This document shows, piece after piece, positions 15,936 through 24,101 of a stretch of DNA of 64,000 nt (positions are counted from its first letter, which is position 1; each line of letters begins with the position of its first letter). The translations under genes were made by a program, and so were the position numbers. This DNA is from Prauserella cavernicola (lineage in GTDB: Bacteria > Actinomycetota > Actinomycetes > Mycobacteriales > Pseudonocardiaceae): assembly GCF_016595675.1 (NCBI RefSeq), contig NZ_JAENJH010000003.1, positions 1 to 64,000 of the forward strand, written 5' to 3'. The notes below the pieces were generated by a model, which saw only the letters and a list, made by a program, of their open reading frames with translations, searched no databases and was not told the DNA's origin.

Positions 15936-16270
15936 GAGAATGCCTTTCGGTGGGGAACCGGAACCCGGCGATACTGAAGCCGGGAATTTGCGCACCACCG
16001 ACTTTCAGTGAAATCGGGACGGAACACCCGGTGACGGAGAGTCGCCGTTCTCTGACCCCTCGCGTGTGGCGGACTCTGCCACTACCGTGCTGGACGAGAG
16101 CCGTTGGGAGCACAGCGGTCGACAGTTCTGCGCACCTAGCACATGCCGCCCATTGATCGGTACGTTTCTGTCGGCATTGTCACAGGTGTTTCGGCGTTGT
16201 TGCAGGTCGGCGCGTGACCGCGCGGACCTCGGGCTGAGCGCCGTAACGCACTCTGTTACGTTGCTTGAAT
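15936..16270. other. Gene-free 335-bp region between the GDPD and ectoine operons
   Basis: I see no convincing coding frame here. The left end must hold the promoter of the minus-strand GDPD gene and the right end that of ectA. The base composition is less G+C-rich than in the flanking genes, and the only marked structure is the inverted repeat at 16242-16260. Confidence 0.6.
16242..16260 (+). promoter_or_regulatory. Inverted repeat over the ectA promoter
   Basis: Perfect 6-bp arms CGTAAC (16242-16247) and GTTACG (16255-16260) flank seven bases. The right arm overlaps a TANNNT-type -10 element, TACGTT (16257-16262), with CTGAGC (16234-16239) a weak -35 at 17 bases. Transcription would begin at about 16269-16271, right at the ectA ATG, and no ribosome site is visible, which suggests a leaderless message. 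A protein on this repeat would block RNA polymerase. In Streptomyces coelicolor GlnR represses ect genes, but this repeat is not a good GlnR box, so the regulator is open. Confidence 0.5.
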
Positions 16271-16804
16271 ATGTCCGGAAAGCACTCAAACCGTGCCAAC
16301 GGCGATAATCAATCGGCGGGCGACGTTGTGATCGAAAAGCCGTCGAGGGCTGATGGTGCGGCTCTCTGGCGAATAGCGCGAGATTCACAAAAGCTCGACC
16401 TCAACTCGTCGTACACCTACTTGTTGTGGTGCCGAGATTTCGCTGAGACTTCTGTTGTCGCCAGGGTTGGCGAAAATACTGTGGGGTTTGTCATCGGGTA
16501 TCGCAGGCCCGATGCGCCCGATACCGCGTTAGTGTGGCAAGTTGCGGTCGATGACGCCCAGCGCGGCCGCGGTCTGGCTGGCAAGTTGCTGGACGGGCTG
16601 TTCGAGCGTCTTGTCGCCGACGGAGTGCGGTACCTGGACACCACGATCACGCCCGACAATGACGCGTCCATCCGGTTGTTCGAGTCGTTCGCCAAGAGGT
16701 GGGACGCGCCGCTCGAGCGGACCGCGTTGTTCGCGGCGAACGATTTTCCCGACGAGCACGAACCTGAGGACCTGTTTCGAATCGGTCCGCTCGGGAAAGC
16801 CTAG
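16271..16804 (+). CDS. ectA: L-2,4-diaminobutyrate acetyltransferase
   Basis: This 177-residue GNAT enzyme acetylates diaminobutyrate with acetyl-CoA, the second step of ectoine synthesis. EctA hallmarks are visible: KPSRADGAALWRIARDS, LDLNSSYTYLLWCRDFAETSVVAR, the acetyl-CoA loop DDAQRGRGLAGKLL, and TTITPDNDASIRLFESFA. The ATG at 16271 lacks a ribosome site and may be the first codon of a leaderless message; a GTG at 16327 would give the shorter N-terminus seen in some homologues. Its third positions are noticeably less G+C-biased than those of neighbouring genes. It heads the ectABCD cluster. Confidence 0.95.
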   Translation: MSGKHSNRANGDNQSAGDVVIEKPSRADGAALWRIARDSQKLDLNSSYTYLLWCRDFAETSVVARVGENTVGFVIGYRRPDAPDTALVWQVAVDDAQRGRGLAGKLLDGLFERLVADGVRYLDTTITPDNDASIRLFESFAKRWDAPLERTALFAANDFPDEHEPEDLFRIGPLGKA

Positions 16805-16825
16805 AACCAGACTGGGCGATAGAAA

Positions 16826-16850
16826 GCGAAAACCCAACATTTGTTTTCGC
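16826..16850 (+). repeat. Small hairpin between ectA and ectB
   Basis: Arms gcgaaaac (16826-16833) and gttttcgc (16843-16850) make a perfect 8-bp stem with a 9-base loop in the 71-base ectA-ectB gap. It is followed by the ectB ribosome site, so it may mark mRNA processing or adjust the ratio of the two products. It lacks a T-run. Confidence 0.45.
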
Positions 16851-16875
16851 CCGATAATGCAGGAGACGAAGCAAG

Positions 16876-18129
16876 GTGAGCATCTTCGAAACGCTCGAAT
16901 CCGAGGTGCGCAGCTACAGCCGTGGCTGGCCCACTGTGTTCGATCGAGCGCAAGGCAGTTGGCTCTACGCGGAGGATGGCAAAGCGTACCTTGACTTCTT
17001 CGCCGGTGCCGGCGCGCTCAACTACGGGCACAACAACCCGGTGCTGAAGAAAGCGCTGATCGACTACATTTCGCGCGATGGCGTCACGCACGCGCTCGAC
17101 ATGTACACGGTCGCGAAGCGTGACTTTCTCGAGACCCTGAACGACGTGATCCTGAAGCCTCGCGAGATGGACTATAAGGTCATCTTCCCGGGGCCCGGCG
17201 GCGCCAACGCGGTGGAAGCCGCGTTGAAGCTCGCCCGCAAGGTGACGGGCAAGGAATCGGTCATCAACTTCACCAACGCGTTCCACGGCATGACGCTGGG
17301 CGCGCTCTCGGTGACCGGTAACTCGATGAAGCGCGGTGGCGCGGGCATCCCGCTCGTGCACGCCACCCCGATGCCGTACGACAAGTACTTCGACGGCGCC
17401 TACCCCGACTTCCTGTACTTCGAGCGTCTGCTCGAGGACTCCGGCAGTGGGCTGAACGAGCCCGCCGCCGTGATCGTCGAGTCGGTCCAGGGTGAGGGTG
17501 GCATCAACGCGGCCCGCATCGAGTGGCTACAGGGCCTCGCCGAGCTGTGCAAGCGGCACAACATCCTGCTTATCCTCGACGACGTCCAGATGGGCTGCGG
17601 CCGCACCGGCCCGTTCTTCAGCTTCGAGGAAGCCGGCATCGAGCCGGACATGATCTGCCTCTCGAAGTCCATCGGTGGTTACGGCCTCCCGCTGGCGATC
17701 ACGCTGGTCCGGCCCGACCTCGACGTGTGGTCGCCCGGTGAGCACAACGGCACGTTCCGTGGCATCAACCCGGCCTTCGTCACCGCCACCGAGGCGCTGC
17801 GCACCTACTGGCGTGACGACGAGCTGGAGAAGTCGACCAAGGCCAAGGGCGAGCGCGTCGGCGCCGTGTTCAACGAGCTCGTCGAGGCCCACCCGGACGC
17901 CAACCTGGTCGCGAAGGGTCGCGGCCTGGCCAGGGGGCTCGAGTTCCCCAGCGGCGAGGTGGCCGGCAAGGTCTGCGCGGCGGCGTTCGACCGTGGTCTG
18001 CTCATGGAGACCTCCGGTCCCGACGGCGAGGTCGTGAAGCTCCTGCCCGCTCTGACCACCACGGACGCCGAGGTGGAGCAAGGCCTGGAGATCATCAAGA
18101 ATTGCGTCGAGTCGGTACTGTCTCGCTGA
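16876..18129 (+). CDS. ectB: Diaminobutyrate-2-oxoglutarate aminotransferase
   Basis: This 417-residue PLP enzyme converts L-aspartate semialdehyde and glutamate to L-2,4-diaminobutyrate, the first committed step of ectoine synthesis. Class-III aminotransferase features are clear: [35 protein letters not shown] with the cofactor-binding Asp, and Lys264 in [15 protein letters not shown] forming the Schiff base. GTHxNTFRG-like [12 protein letters not shown] follows. The GTG start has AGGAG eleven bases upstream. Length matches the family. Confidence 0.96.
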   Translation: MSIFETLESEVRSYSRGWPTVFDRAQGSWLYAEDGKAYLDFFAGAGALNYGHNNPVLKKALIDYISRDGVTHALDMYTVAKRDFLETLNDVILKPREMDYKVIFPGPGGANAVEAALKLARKVTGKESVINFTNAFHGMTLGALSVTGNSMKRGGAGIPLVHATPMPYDKYFDGAYPDFLYFERLLEDSGSGLNEPAAVIVESVQGEGGINAARIEWLQGLAELCKRHNILLILDDVQMGCGRTGPFFSFEEAGIEPDMICLSKSIGGYGLPLAITLVRPDLDVWSPGEHNGTFRGINPAFVTATEALRTYWRDDELEKSTKAKGERVGAVFNELVEAHPDANLVAKGRGLARGLEFPSGEVAGKVCAAAFDRGLLMETSGPDGEVVKLLPALTTTDAEVEQGLEIIKNCVESVLSR

Positions 18130-18162
18130 GGCCACGTTGGACACTGAGGAAAGGACACGGCT

Positions 18163-18555
18163 TTGATCGTTCGCACGCTCGACGAGATCACCGACACCGA
18201 GGCCGACATCAAGACCCCGAACTGGCGTAGCAAGCGCATCGTGCTCGCCAAGGAGAAGGTCGGATTCTCGGTGCACGAGACCACGTTGTACGCGGGTACC
18301 GTCAACGACTTCTGGTACGCCAACCACATCGAGGCGGTTTTCGTCGTCGAGGGCGAAGGCGAGATCACGAACAAGGCCACTGGTGAGACCCACCAGCTCA
18401 AGCCGGGTTCGCTCTACCTGCTCAACGACTACGACAAGCACCAGGTCCGGCCGAAGACCGAGATGCGCACCGTCTGCGTCTTCAACCCGCCGGTCACCGG
18501 CCGGGAGGTCCACGACGAGAACGGTGTTTATCCGCTCGTCGTCGAAGAGGACTGA
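18163..18555 (+). CDS. ectC: L-ectoine synthase
   Basis: This 130-residue cupin closes gamma-N-acetyl-diaminobutyrate to ectoine with loss of water. It matches EctC along its whole length: [54 protein letters not shown] with the metal-binding region, and [18 protein letters not shown]. The start is a rare TTG at 18163 with GAGGAAAGG upstream. It lies 33 bases after ectB and 122 bases before ectD, with a strong hairpin in that second gap. Confidence 0.95.
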   Translation: MIVRTLDEITDTEADIKTPNWRSKRIVLAKEKVGFSVHETTLYAGTVNDFWYANHIEAVFVVEGEGEITNKATGETHQLKPGSLYLLNDYDKHQVRPKTEMRTVCVFNPPVTGREVHDENGVYPLVVEED

Positions 18556-18571
18556 AAAACCACCGAGTCTT

Positions 18572-18620
18572 CGTGACACGACGCGCCGGGCTGTTCGCAG
18601 CCCGGCGCGTCGTGTTCACG
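18572..18620 (+). terminator. Strong hairpin between ectC and ectD
   Basis: A perfect 16-bp stem (18577-18592 with 18599-18614) closes a 6-base loop, gttcgc, and five further pairs extend it after one bulged base, giving 21 pairs in 18572-18620. There is no T-run, but such stems often stop or stall RNA polymerase in actinomycetes, or shield mRNA ends. It sits 17 bases after ectC and 58 before ectD, so it could make ectD expression partial or independent. Confidence 0.7.
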
Positions 18621-18677
18621 AAACCCTGAAGGGGGTACCAACAAAAACAAGAGTGGCACTCGTAGGAGGCGAGTATT

Positions 18678-19580
18678 TTGACTCTCGCACAGAGCCGGAT
18701 CGAAGACAGTTATCCGACCCGAGTGGTTGGCGAGGCGCAACTGCTCGAACGCAGGGACCCGACCGTCTGGGGCGCCGAGGGAGACGGACCGTTCGACGCG
18801 GCCGCGCTCGCCTCGCACGAGGCGAAGGGTTACACCATCCTCGAGGGCCTGCTCTCGCCCGCCGAGGTGCAGGGCTACTGGCAGGAACTCGTACGGCTCT
18901 CGTCGGACTCCCAGCTCAAGACCGACGAGCGCGTGATCACCGAGAAGCAGGCCGGCGAGGTCCGGTCGATCTTCGAGGTGCACAAGATCAGTGAGCTGAT
19001 CAACGAACTGACGCGCGATCCGCGCATTCTCGACCGGGCACGGCAGATCCTCGGCTCCGAGGTCTACGTCCACCAGAGCCGCGTGAACTACATGCCGGGC
19101 TACAAGGGGTCGGGGTTCTATTGGCACTCCGACTTCGAGACGTGGCACGCCGAGGACGGAATGCCGAAGCCGCGCGCGGTGAGCTGCTCGATCGCGCTCA
19201 CCGACAACTACCCGTTCAACGGCGGCCTGATGGTGATGCCGGGCTCGCAGCGGACGTTCGTGCAGTGCGTCGGGGCGACGCCGGACGATCACTACAAGGC
19301 GTCGCTCAAGGAGCAGGAGATCGGCGTTCCGCGCGAGGACGACATCACCAGGCTCGCCGCAGAGTGCGGAATCGACCAGTTCACGGGGCCCGCGGGCTCC
19401 GCGCTGTTCTTCGACTCGAACATCATGCACGGATCGGGCAACAACATCACCCCGTATCCGCGCTCCAACATCTTCCTGGTGTTCAACAGCGTCGAGAACA
19501 CGCTCGAGGAACCGTTCGCGGCTGGAAAAGCGCGGCCGGGATTCATCGGCAGCAGGGAATTCACGCCGCTGTCCCGCTGA
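18678..19580 (+). CDS. ectD: Ectoine 5-hydroxylase
   Basis: This 300-residue non-heme iron, 2-oxoglutarate-dependent dioxygenase converts ectoine to 5-hydroxyectoine. The EctD signature FYWHSDFETWHAEDGMPKPR is present with iron ligands His150 and Asp152; the third ligand is His251 in NIMHGSGNN. QSRVNYMPGYKGSGF binds substrate in relatives. The TTG start at 18678 follows TAGGAGGCG with good spacing. The hydroxylated product often dominates under heat or desiccation, so separate control from ectABC through the upstream hairpin is plausible. Confidence 0.95.
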   Translation: MTLAQSRIEDSYPTRVVGEAQLLERRDPTVWGAEGDGPFDAAALASHEAKGYTILEGLLSPAEVQGYWQELVRLSSDSQLKTDERVITEKQAGEVRSIFEVHKISELINELTRDPRILDRARQILGSEVYVHQSRVNYMPGYKGSGFYWHSDFETWHAEDGMPKPRAVSCSIALTDNYPFNGGLMVMPGSQRTFVQCVGATPDDHYKASLKEQEIGVPREDDITRLAAECGIDQFTGPAGSALFFDSNIMHGSGNNITPYPRSNIFLVFNSVENTLEEPFAAGKARPGFIGSREFTPLSR

Positions 19581-19765
19581 TCGCGGGTGAGCGATCGGTA
19601 GCGGGCTGTGCAGGGGTGGGTTGTGTTCACCCCGGTGCAGCCTGTTACCGTGTCGCACACCTCATCGCGTTGCCGATGTGGTGATCGTGGCCCCAGTGGT
19701 GCGGGTGACTCCTTGCTCGGGGTTGAGTTCCGCACCGCCGCGGCCACGGTGACGAGTACTACGAG

Positions 19766-19810
19766 TACGGCCCCGCGCCACCAGATCGGGACTGGTGGCA
19801 CGGGGCCGTA
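19766..19810. terminator. Bidirectional hairpin after ectD and the converging gene
   Basis: Arms at 19766-19784 and 19792-19810 pair over 19 bases with one mismatch around the loop atcggga. The hairpin lies 10 bases beyond the stop of the minus-strand gene and 185 after ectD, and can serve as a terminator for both. The 180 bases between ectD and this hairpin show no gene. Confidence 0.65.
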
Positions 19811-19820
19811 TTCGCGTTCG

Positions 19821-20696
19821 CTAGTCGAAGAGACTCGTCTCCGAGTGGATCTCCAGCAGCTCGTACACCGGACGTCCGCGCCTGCCGTCGATCGTGGTCG
19901 TGCGCACCACGCGCAGCCTCGCGGTGACCGGGCGGTCCAGGTTGAGCTTGATCTCGTCGAGCAGGTCCGGTGCCACGGCGCCCTTGATCGTGCTGCCGGT
20001 GTCGCGCTCGAGGTAGAAGATCCGGCGTCGCGTGCGCACGCCGTCGAGCCGTCCCGTCACCGTCTCGTAGCCGACGTCCTCGCGCGACTCCCGCAGGCTG
20101 TTCTGCAGCACCCGCGCCTGATCGACGGTCATGCTGCGCATGAGGTCGTCACCGGTGGTCGGGGTGAGCGCCAGCCCGATGCTGGACGTCTTCATCACGG
20201 CGTTGACGATGTCGCTGACGGCGTTGCGCACGGTGTCGCGCTGTAGCAGCACCGCGTCGAGTGCGCCGTCATCCGAACCGTTCGCGGGCAGGAAGTCGCA
20301 CAGTTCCTTCACGGCGCGCTCCGACAGCGTCTCGATGCCGTCGTTGATCAGCGCGTCCGGTGCCGCGGTCTCGGGGAAGCCGAAGAACATCGCGTTGCCG
20401 GCCTGGCCGCGCTGGATCAGCGGGGCCTTCTCGCGGTCGGCGGGCTGCACGTAGGTGATCTCGCCCTGCGGGTTGCGCACGATGTGGCCGACCTTGGCCG
20501 TCGCGTCCTGCAGGGCCTTGCTGATGTCGGAGAACGTGTAGGCGTCGAGCTGCGACGAACCGAGCATCGACACCTTCAGCAGCGGCGACCGGGAGGTCCG
20601 TTCGAACTTGGCGTAGGCGGCCATCGCCGACGCCCTCGCCAGGTCGTCGAGCCAGGTGCCGCCGGGGATGTTGTCGGAAACCTCCCGGAAGATCAC
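19821..20696 (-). CDS. Unknown protein coupled to a nucleotidyltransferase-like gene
   Basis: This 291-residue protein is not recognised. It starts at a GTG that overlaps the previous stop (GTGA), with GGAGGTGA just upstream inside that gene, so the two are made together. There is no signal peptide or membrane helix. Residues 1-200 are mixed alpha/beta (TWLDDLARASAMAAYAKFERTSR near the start, MRSMTVDQARVLQNSLRE later). The C-terminal 80 residues read as a beta-rich domain (GRLDGVRTRRRIFYLERD, IKGAVAPDLLDEIKLNLDRPV, RLRVVRTTTIDGRRG). It lacks a HEPN RxxxxH motif. It may be the effector or antitoxin partner of the neighbouring protein; this is a guess from context. Confidence 0.7.
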   Translation of the reverse strand: MIFREVSDNIPGGTWLDDLARASAMAAYAKFERTSRSPLLKVSMLGSSQLDAYTFSDISKALQDATAKVGHIVRNPQGEITYVQPADREKAPLIQRGQAGNAMFFGFPETAAPDALINDGIETLSERAVKELCDFLPANGSDDGALDAVLLQRDTVRNAVSDIVNAVMKTSSIGLALTPTTGDDLMRSMTVDQARVLQNSLRESREDVGYETVTGRLDGVRTRRRIFYLERDTGSTIKGAVAPDLLDEIKLNLDRPVTARLRVVRTTTIDGRRGRPVYELLEIHSETSLFD

Positions 20697-21184
20697 CAGG
20701 TCACCTCCGCGAAACCCTTGGTAATGCCGTGGACCGGTCCGCGGGACCAGACCTGTTCCCACGCCTCCTCGTCGCCGGGATGGCAGAGGAACCCGTCGAG
20801 CAGTCCGCCGACCGGCTGCACCTGTTCCAGATACATCGCGGGCTGTTCGGCGATCACGCCGCGCAGCGTGAGCATGCCGTAGAGCGCCGCGCGCGCCGGG
20901 CCGCCGAGCCGTTTGAGGCTGCCCCATTCGTCGGGGATCAGCACCACGTCGACGTCCTGGGGCAGCTGCTCGCTGCGCACCGTGATGGTGCCGGAGATCC
21001 AGGCCCTGCCTGAGGGGATCAGCCTGCAGACCACACCGAGGTAGCCGCTCAACGCGCTGAACAGGATCTCGCGCTCGTTGCGATGGGGCGCGTCCCAGAC
21101 GAACCGCTCGTAGAGATCGGAGAGATCAGCGGGGTGCCTGCCAGGTGGCAACACGTTGTCCGAGGTCCAGTAGGGGAGCGGCAT
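20693..21184 (-). CDS. DUF6932-like nucleotidyltransferase-fold protein
   Basis: This 163-residue protein starts LPPGRHPADLSDLYERFVWDAPHRNERE and contains ISGTITVRSEQLPQDVDVVLIP. The latter fits the minimal nucleotidyltransferase pattern hG[GS]-x(9-13)-DhDh, with Thr66 in place of Ser, ten residues, then Asp77 and Asp79. The opening LPPG-H segment resembles DUF6932 proteins, which belong to this fold. It could transfer a nucleotide to protein or RNA, or be an inactive binder. The ATG at 21184 follows AAGGAACGTGA. Its GTGA overlap with the next gene points to a two-protein unit, an arrangement common in toxin-antitoxin and defence pairs. Confidence 0.6.
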   Translation of the reverse strand: MPLPYWTSDNVLPPGRHPADLSDLYERFVWDAPHRNEREILFSALSGYLGVVCRLIPSGRAWISGTITVRSEQLPQDVDVVLIPDEWGSLKRLGGPARAALYGMLTLRGVIAEQPAMYLEQVQPVGGLLDGFLCHPGDEEAWEQVWSRGPVHGITKGFAEVTW

Positions 21185-21289
21185 TCACGTTCCTTACCTC
21201 GTCCTCGAACGCTCCCGGAGCGCGCGCCAGCACGGCAGCGCGTGTGTGACCGGGTGCAGCGAACCTATCAGCAGCGGGTGAGCTCGGGC

Positions 21290-21622
21290 TCAGCCGCCTC
21301 GGCCCGTCCGCTCCTGTTCCATCGCGTCCCGCGCGTCCTGTTCGTCGGGCCACTCGTTGCGTGTGTGCCAGTCGCGGCGGGAGGGCAGCGAACCCTCCTC
21401 CGGCTCGGGTTCGGCGTGCCGATCGGGCCTGCGGACGGCGGGCAGAGCCCCGGTCACCGGCAGGTTCCCGGTCTGCTCGGCGGCGGTCGGACGAGGTGCC
21501 GCGCTGCGCGCCGAGGGCTCCCTGCGACGCCGGCGCCCGCCGAGCAGCAGTGCGGTCAGGCCCGCGCCCAGGGCGAACGAGACCAGCAACCAGACCCAGA
21601 TCTGCCCGAACAACCACAGCAT
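21290..21622 (-). CDS. Small membrane protein downstream of the OmpA/BON gene (ArfB-like)
   Basis: This 110-residue protein has one N-terminal membrane helix (WLFGQIWVWLLVSFALGAGLTALLLGG written here in outline, about residues 3-28), a basic stop-transfer RRRRRE, and a polar proline- and charge-rich tail. The adjoining upstream gene encodes an OmpA/BON protein 15 bases away. In M. tuberculosis the OmpATb gene arfA is followed by small membrane-protein genes arfB and arfC, so an accessory role is plausible. Similarity is mostly positional. Confidence 0.6.
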   Translation of the reverse strand: MLWLFGQIWVWLLVSFALGAGLTALLLGGRRRRREPSARSAAPRPTAAEQTGNLPVTGALPAVRRPDRHAEPEPEEGSLPSRRDWHTRNEWPDEQDARDAMEQERTGRGG

Positions 21623-21637
21623 GTCCCTACCCCTTGC

Positions 21638-22312
21638 TCAGCGCACAGAGATCTCCACTCGCCGGTCGGCGCTCGTGTCGCCGGTCTCGGTGAGCGGCCG
21701 GGTGTCGCCGAAGCCGACCGCGCTCACGCGATCGCTCGCGATGCCGGCCCCGACGAGTCGCTGGGCGACGGCGTCGGCCCGCTGCTGCGACAGCTCCCTC
21801 GCGCCGGCCGGGTCGCCACCGGGCACGCGCGCGACGTGCCCACGGACCTCGAAGGCGACGTCGGTGGGCGTCCTGGCGAGCAGCGCGGTCACTGCGGCGA
21901 CGGAACTCTCACCCTCTGGTGTGAGCACGGCACTGTCCGGCTGGAACGACACCGGCTGCTGCGCCAGCAGCGCGTCGAGCTCCTCCTGGAGCTGCCGGCG
22001 GGCATCCGCCGGCCCGGCGTCCCGCTGTCCCGCCGGCGTAGCCGTCACGACGTCGCGCACACCCTCGACACCGCCGACGACCTCGGCCGCCCACACCGCC
22101 TCGTCGGCCGGCACTCCGGACACGGTGGCGTCCCTGCCGTCGAACGCGACGGCTTCCGGTGACAGGCCGACCGCCGAGAGGGCCGACTGAGACCGGGCAA
22201 GCAGATCCGACTCGATCCCGTCGGTCTCGAATCGAGTCACGACGAACGCGAGCACGCCCGTCACCAGCAGTGCGAGCGGGGCCAGCCAGAGCCGGCCACG
22301 ATCACCGGACAT
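21638..22312 (-). CDS. OmpA family protein with BON domain (ArfA/OmpATb-like)
   Basis: This 224-residue envelope protein has an N-terminal membrane anchor (about residues 8-25), a BON-like domain (about 30-92; LSAVGLSPEAVAFDGRDATVSG and VEGVRDVV), and a C-terminal OmpA peptidoglycan-binding domain (about 118-224; VSFQPDSAVLTPEG, ELSQQRADAVAQRL, GFGDTRPL, RRVEI). The layout copies M. tuberculosis OmpATb (ArfA) but with one BON repeat. It should sit in the cell envelope and grip peptidoglycan. It is followed by a small membrane protein gene in the same operon. Confidence 0.8.
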   Translation of the reverse strand: MSGDRGRLWLAPLALLVTGVLAFVVTRFETDGIESDLLARSQSALSAVGLSPEAVAFDGRDATVSGVPADEAVWAAEVVGGVEGVRDVVTATPAGQRDAGPADARRQLQEELDALLAQQPVSFQPDSAVLTPEGESSVAAVTALLARTPTDVAFEVRGHVARVPGGDPAGARELSQQRADAVAQRLVGAGIASDRVSAVGFGDTRPLTETGDTSADRRVEISVR

Positions 22313-22372
22313 GAACCGACTGTAAACGCGGGTCCGTTCCGGCGCGAAAAATACGCCCCTGGTCAGAGGCGT

Positions 22373-23179
22373 TCAGTTGTCCGCGGGCTCGACCACTACC
22401 GGCCGGGCGGAGCGTTCGGCCAGCGGAGCCAGCCGGGGGCGCTTGGGGGTGATGCCGTCTCCCATCGACTCGCCCCGAAGCTGGCGGCGGATCCACGGGA
22501 GCAGGTGCACGCGCGTCCACTCCAGGTCGGAGCGGCGCAGCGTGAGCCAGTTCGGGTGGCCGTCGATCTCGGGCCACGGCTCGCGCCAGTCCTGCCCGGT
22601 CGGCACGCCGAGCACCTCGGCTGTGCGCAGCGCGATCCGTCGGTGGCCCTCCGGGGTGAAGTGCAGGCGGTCGTCGCTCCACGCGCGGATGTCGTGCAGC
22701 GCGTCCATCGCCCACAGGTCCACGACCTTGGCGCCGTGCCGCTCTGCGATGGCCCAGAGGTTGGCGTTGTAGATCGCGACCTTGCCGCGCAGGATGTTCA
22801 TCACCGACATCTGTTTGGTGTCGGGGCCGGTGAAGATCACGACCTCGATGCCCTTGGCCCGCAGCGCGGCGATGCCTTCCTCGAACGACGCCGCGATGGC
22901 GTCGACGTCGGCCCCCGGAACGATGATGTCGTTGCCGCCCGCGCAGACCGTGACCAGATCGGGCCGCGTCTCGACGGCGATCGGCAACTGCTCCGTCATG
23001 ATCTCGGCGAGCATCTTGCCTCGGACAGCCAGGTTTGCGTAGGCAAATCCGGCTTCGCCCGCGGCGAGGATCCCGGCGAGCCGGTCGGCCCAGCCTCGGA
23101 AGGAGCCATCGGGTAACCGGTCGTTGAGACCTTCGGTGAAGCTGTCCCCGATGGCTACGTAGCTGTTGATACCGGTCAC
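22373..23179 (-). CDS. SGNH/GDSL hydrolase, cytoplasmic
   Basis: This 268-residue hydrolase has all four SGNH blocks: nucleophile Ser in YVAIGDSFTEG, Gly in NLAVRGK, Asn in CAGGNDI, and the Asp-x-x-His pair in DDRLHFTPEGH. No signal peptide precedes block one, so it acts in the cytoplasm, probably as an acyl-ester hydrolase. The GTG at 23179 has GGAGGGAGACCTC before it; longer frames lack such a site. A basic tail follows the catalytic domain. The substrate is unknown. Confidence 0.85.
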   Translation of the reverse strand: MTGINSYVAIGDSFTEGLNDRLPDGSFRGWADRLAGILAAGEAGFAYANLAVRGKMLAEIMTEQLPIAVETRPDLVTVCAGGNDIIVPGADVDAIAASFEEGIAALRAKGIEVVIFTGPDTKQMSVMNILRGKVAIYNANLWAIAERHGAKVVDLWAMDALHDIRAWSDDRLHFTPEGHRRIALRTAEVLGVPTGQDWREPWPEIDGHPNWLTLRRSDLEWTRVHLLPWIRRQLRGESMGDGITPKRPRLAPLAERSARPVVVEPADN

Positions 23180-23399
23180 GAGGTCTCCCTCCGACAACGC
23201 CCTGTGGAAATCCCTGTCCTCGATCAACAACCGGGCATCCCCCCGCAGTCCCACCCACGGACCCGGCGCGGTGATCGGACTTCACAGTTTCTAGCTTCGC
23301 GGCGACTTTCGCAGCGGTATTACAAGTTCCTGCCGGAGCGTGTGTCGAATGTAACCTGCACAGGGTGACCTAACTTCGCGCGTGAGGCAGGCTGGATAC

Positions 23400-24059
23400 G
23401 TGACTGACACCCCGGCGACCGAGCCAGCTCCAACCCGAGAGTCGCTCGCCAGTCTGCTGGGCGGGCGCAAGGGTGCCATCGACGCCAGCCTGCCGCCCGT
23501 CGCGTTCGTCGTCGGCTGGCTCGCCACCGGTTCCTCGATCGGCTGGGGCGCCGTCACGGCCATCGCGGTGAGCGTCGCGGTCGGGATCTTCCGGCTCGTG
23601 CGCGGCGACAAGGCCCGTGCGGTGGTGGTGAGTCTGGCCGCGGTGGTCGCGGCGGCACTGATCGCGCTGCACACCGGCAGAGCCGAGGACTTCTTCCTCA
23701 TCCAGCTGCTGTCCAATGTGGCCAGCGCGCTTCTGTGGGCGGCGAGCATCGTGGTGCGGTGGCCGCTGCTCGGCGTGGTCGTCGGCTTCGTGCTGGGACA
23801 GAAAACCAGGTGGCGGAAGGACCCGGCACTGGTCAAGGCCTACTCGCGGGCCAGCTGGGTGTGGGTCTTCCTGCAGTACACGCTGCGCGTGCTGGTCTAC
23901 GGCTCGCTGTGGTGGGCGGGAGAGGTCGTGGCGCTCGGCGTGGCTCGCACGGTGCTGTCGTGGCCGCTGGTCGCCGTGACGGTCGCGGCGAGCGGCTGGG
24001 TGCTGCACCGGATGCTGCCGGAGGACCACCCGGGACTGAGGCACCCGAGGGAGTCGTGA
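23400..24059 (+). CDS. DUF3159 family membrane protein
   Basis: This 219-residue protein has about six membrane helices and the DUF3159 pattern LLGGRKGAIDASLPPVAFVVGW, GIFRLVRGD, DFFLIQLLSNVASALLW and VLGQKTRWRKDPALVKAYSRASWVW. The family is actinobacterial and often lies near cell-envelope or tRNA-modification genes; its function is unknown. The GTG at 23400 is preferred, with a GTG six codons earlier as an alternative. It ends beside a strong terminator shared with the converging kinase gene. Confidence 0.8.
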   Translation: MTDTPATEPAPTRESLASLLGGRKGAIDASLPPVAFVVGWLATGSSIGWGAVTAIAVSVAVGIFRLVRGDKARAVVVSLAAVVAAALIALHTGRAEDFFLIQLLSNVASALLWAASIVVRWPLLGVVVGFVLGQKTRWRKDPALVKAYSRASWVWVFLQYTLRVLVYGSLWWAGEVVALGVARTVLSWPLVAVTVAASGWVLHRMLPEDHPGLRHPRES

Positions 24060-24063
24060 ACGA

Positions 24064-24095
24064 GGGCCCCCGGCGAGGGGGAGGTCCGGGGGCCC
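24064..24095. terminator. Bidirectional terminator
   Basis: Perfect 10-bp arms gggcccccgg (24064-24073) and ccgggggccc (24086-24095) close a 12-base loop. It starts five bases after the DUF3159 stop and lies seven bases from the converging kinase stop. There is no T-run. Confidence 0.65.
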
Positions 24096-24101
24096 CGCTG
24101 C

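Noticed and set aside
16160-16271. GlnR box before ectA
   Set aside because: Partial half-sites (GTCAC, GTAAC) occur, but spacing and second half-sites do not fit the GlnR pattern.
16066-16308. Small plus-strand open frame before ectA
   Set aside because: It lacks a ribosome site, overlaps the ectA start in another frame and has no motif.
16271-19580. ectABCD as a novel system
   Set aside because: All four proteins match the known ectoine/hydroxyectoine pathway; only the regulatory details are of interest.
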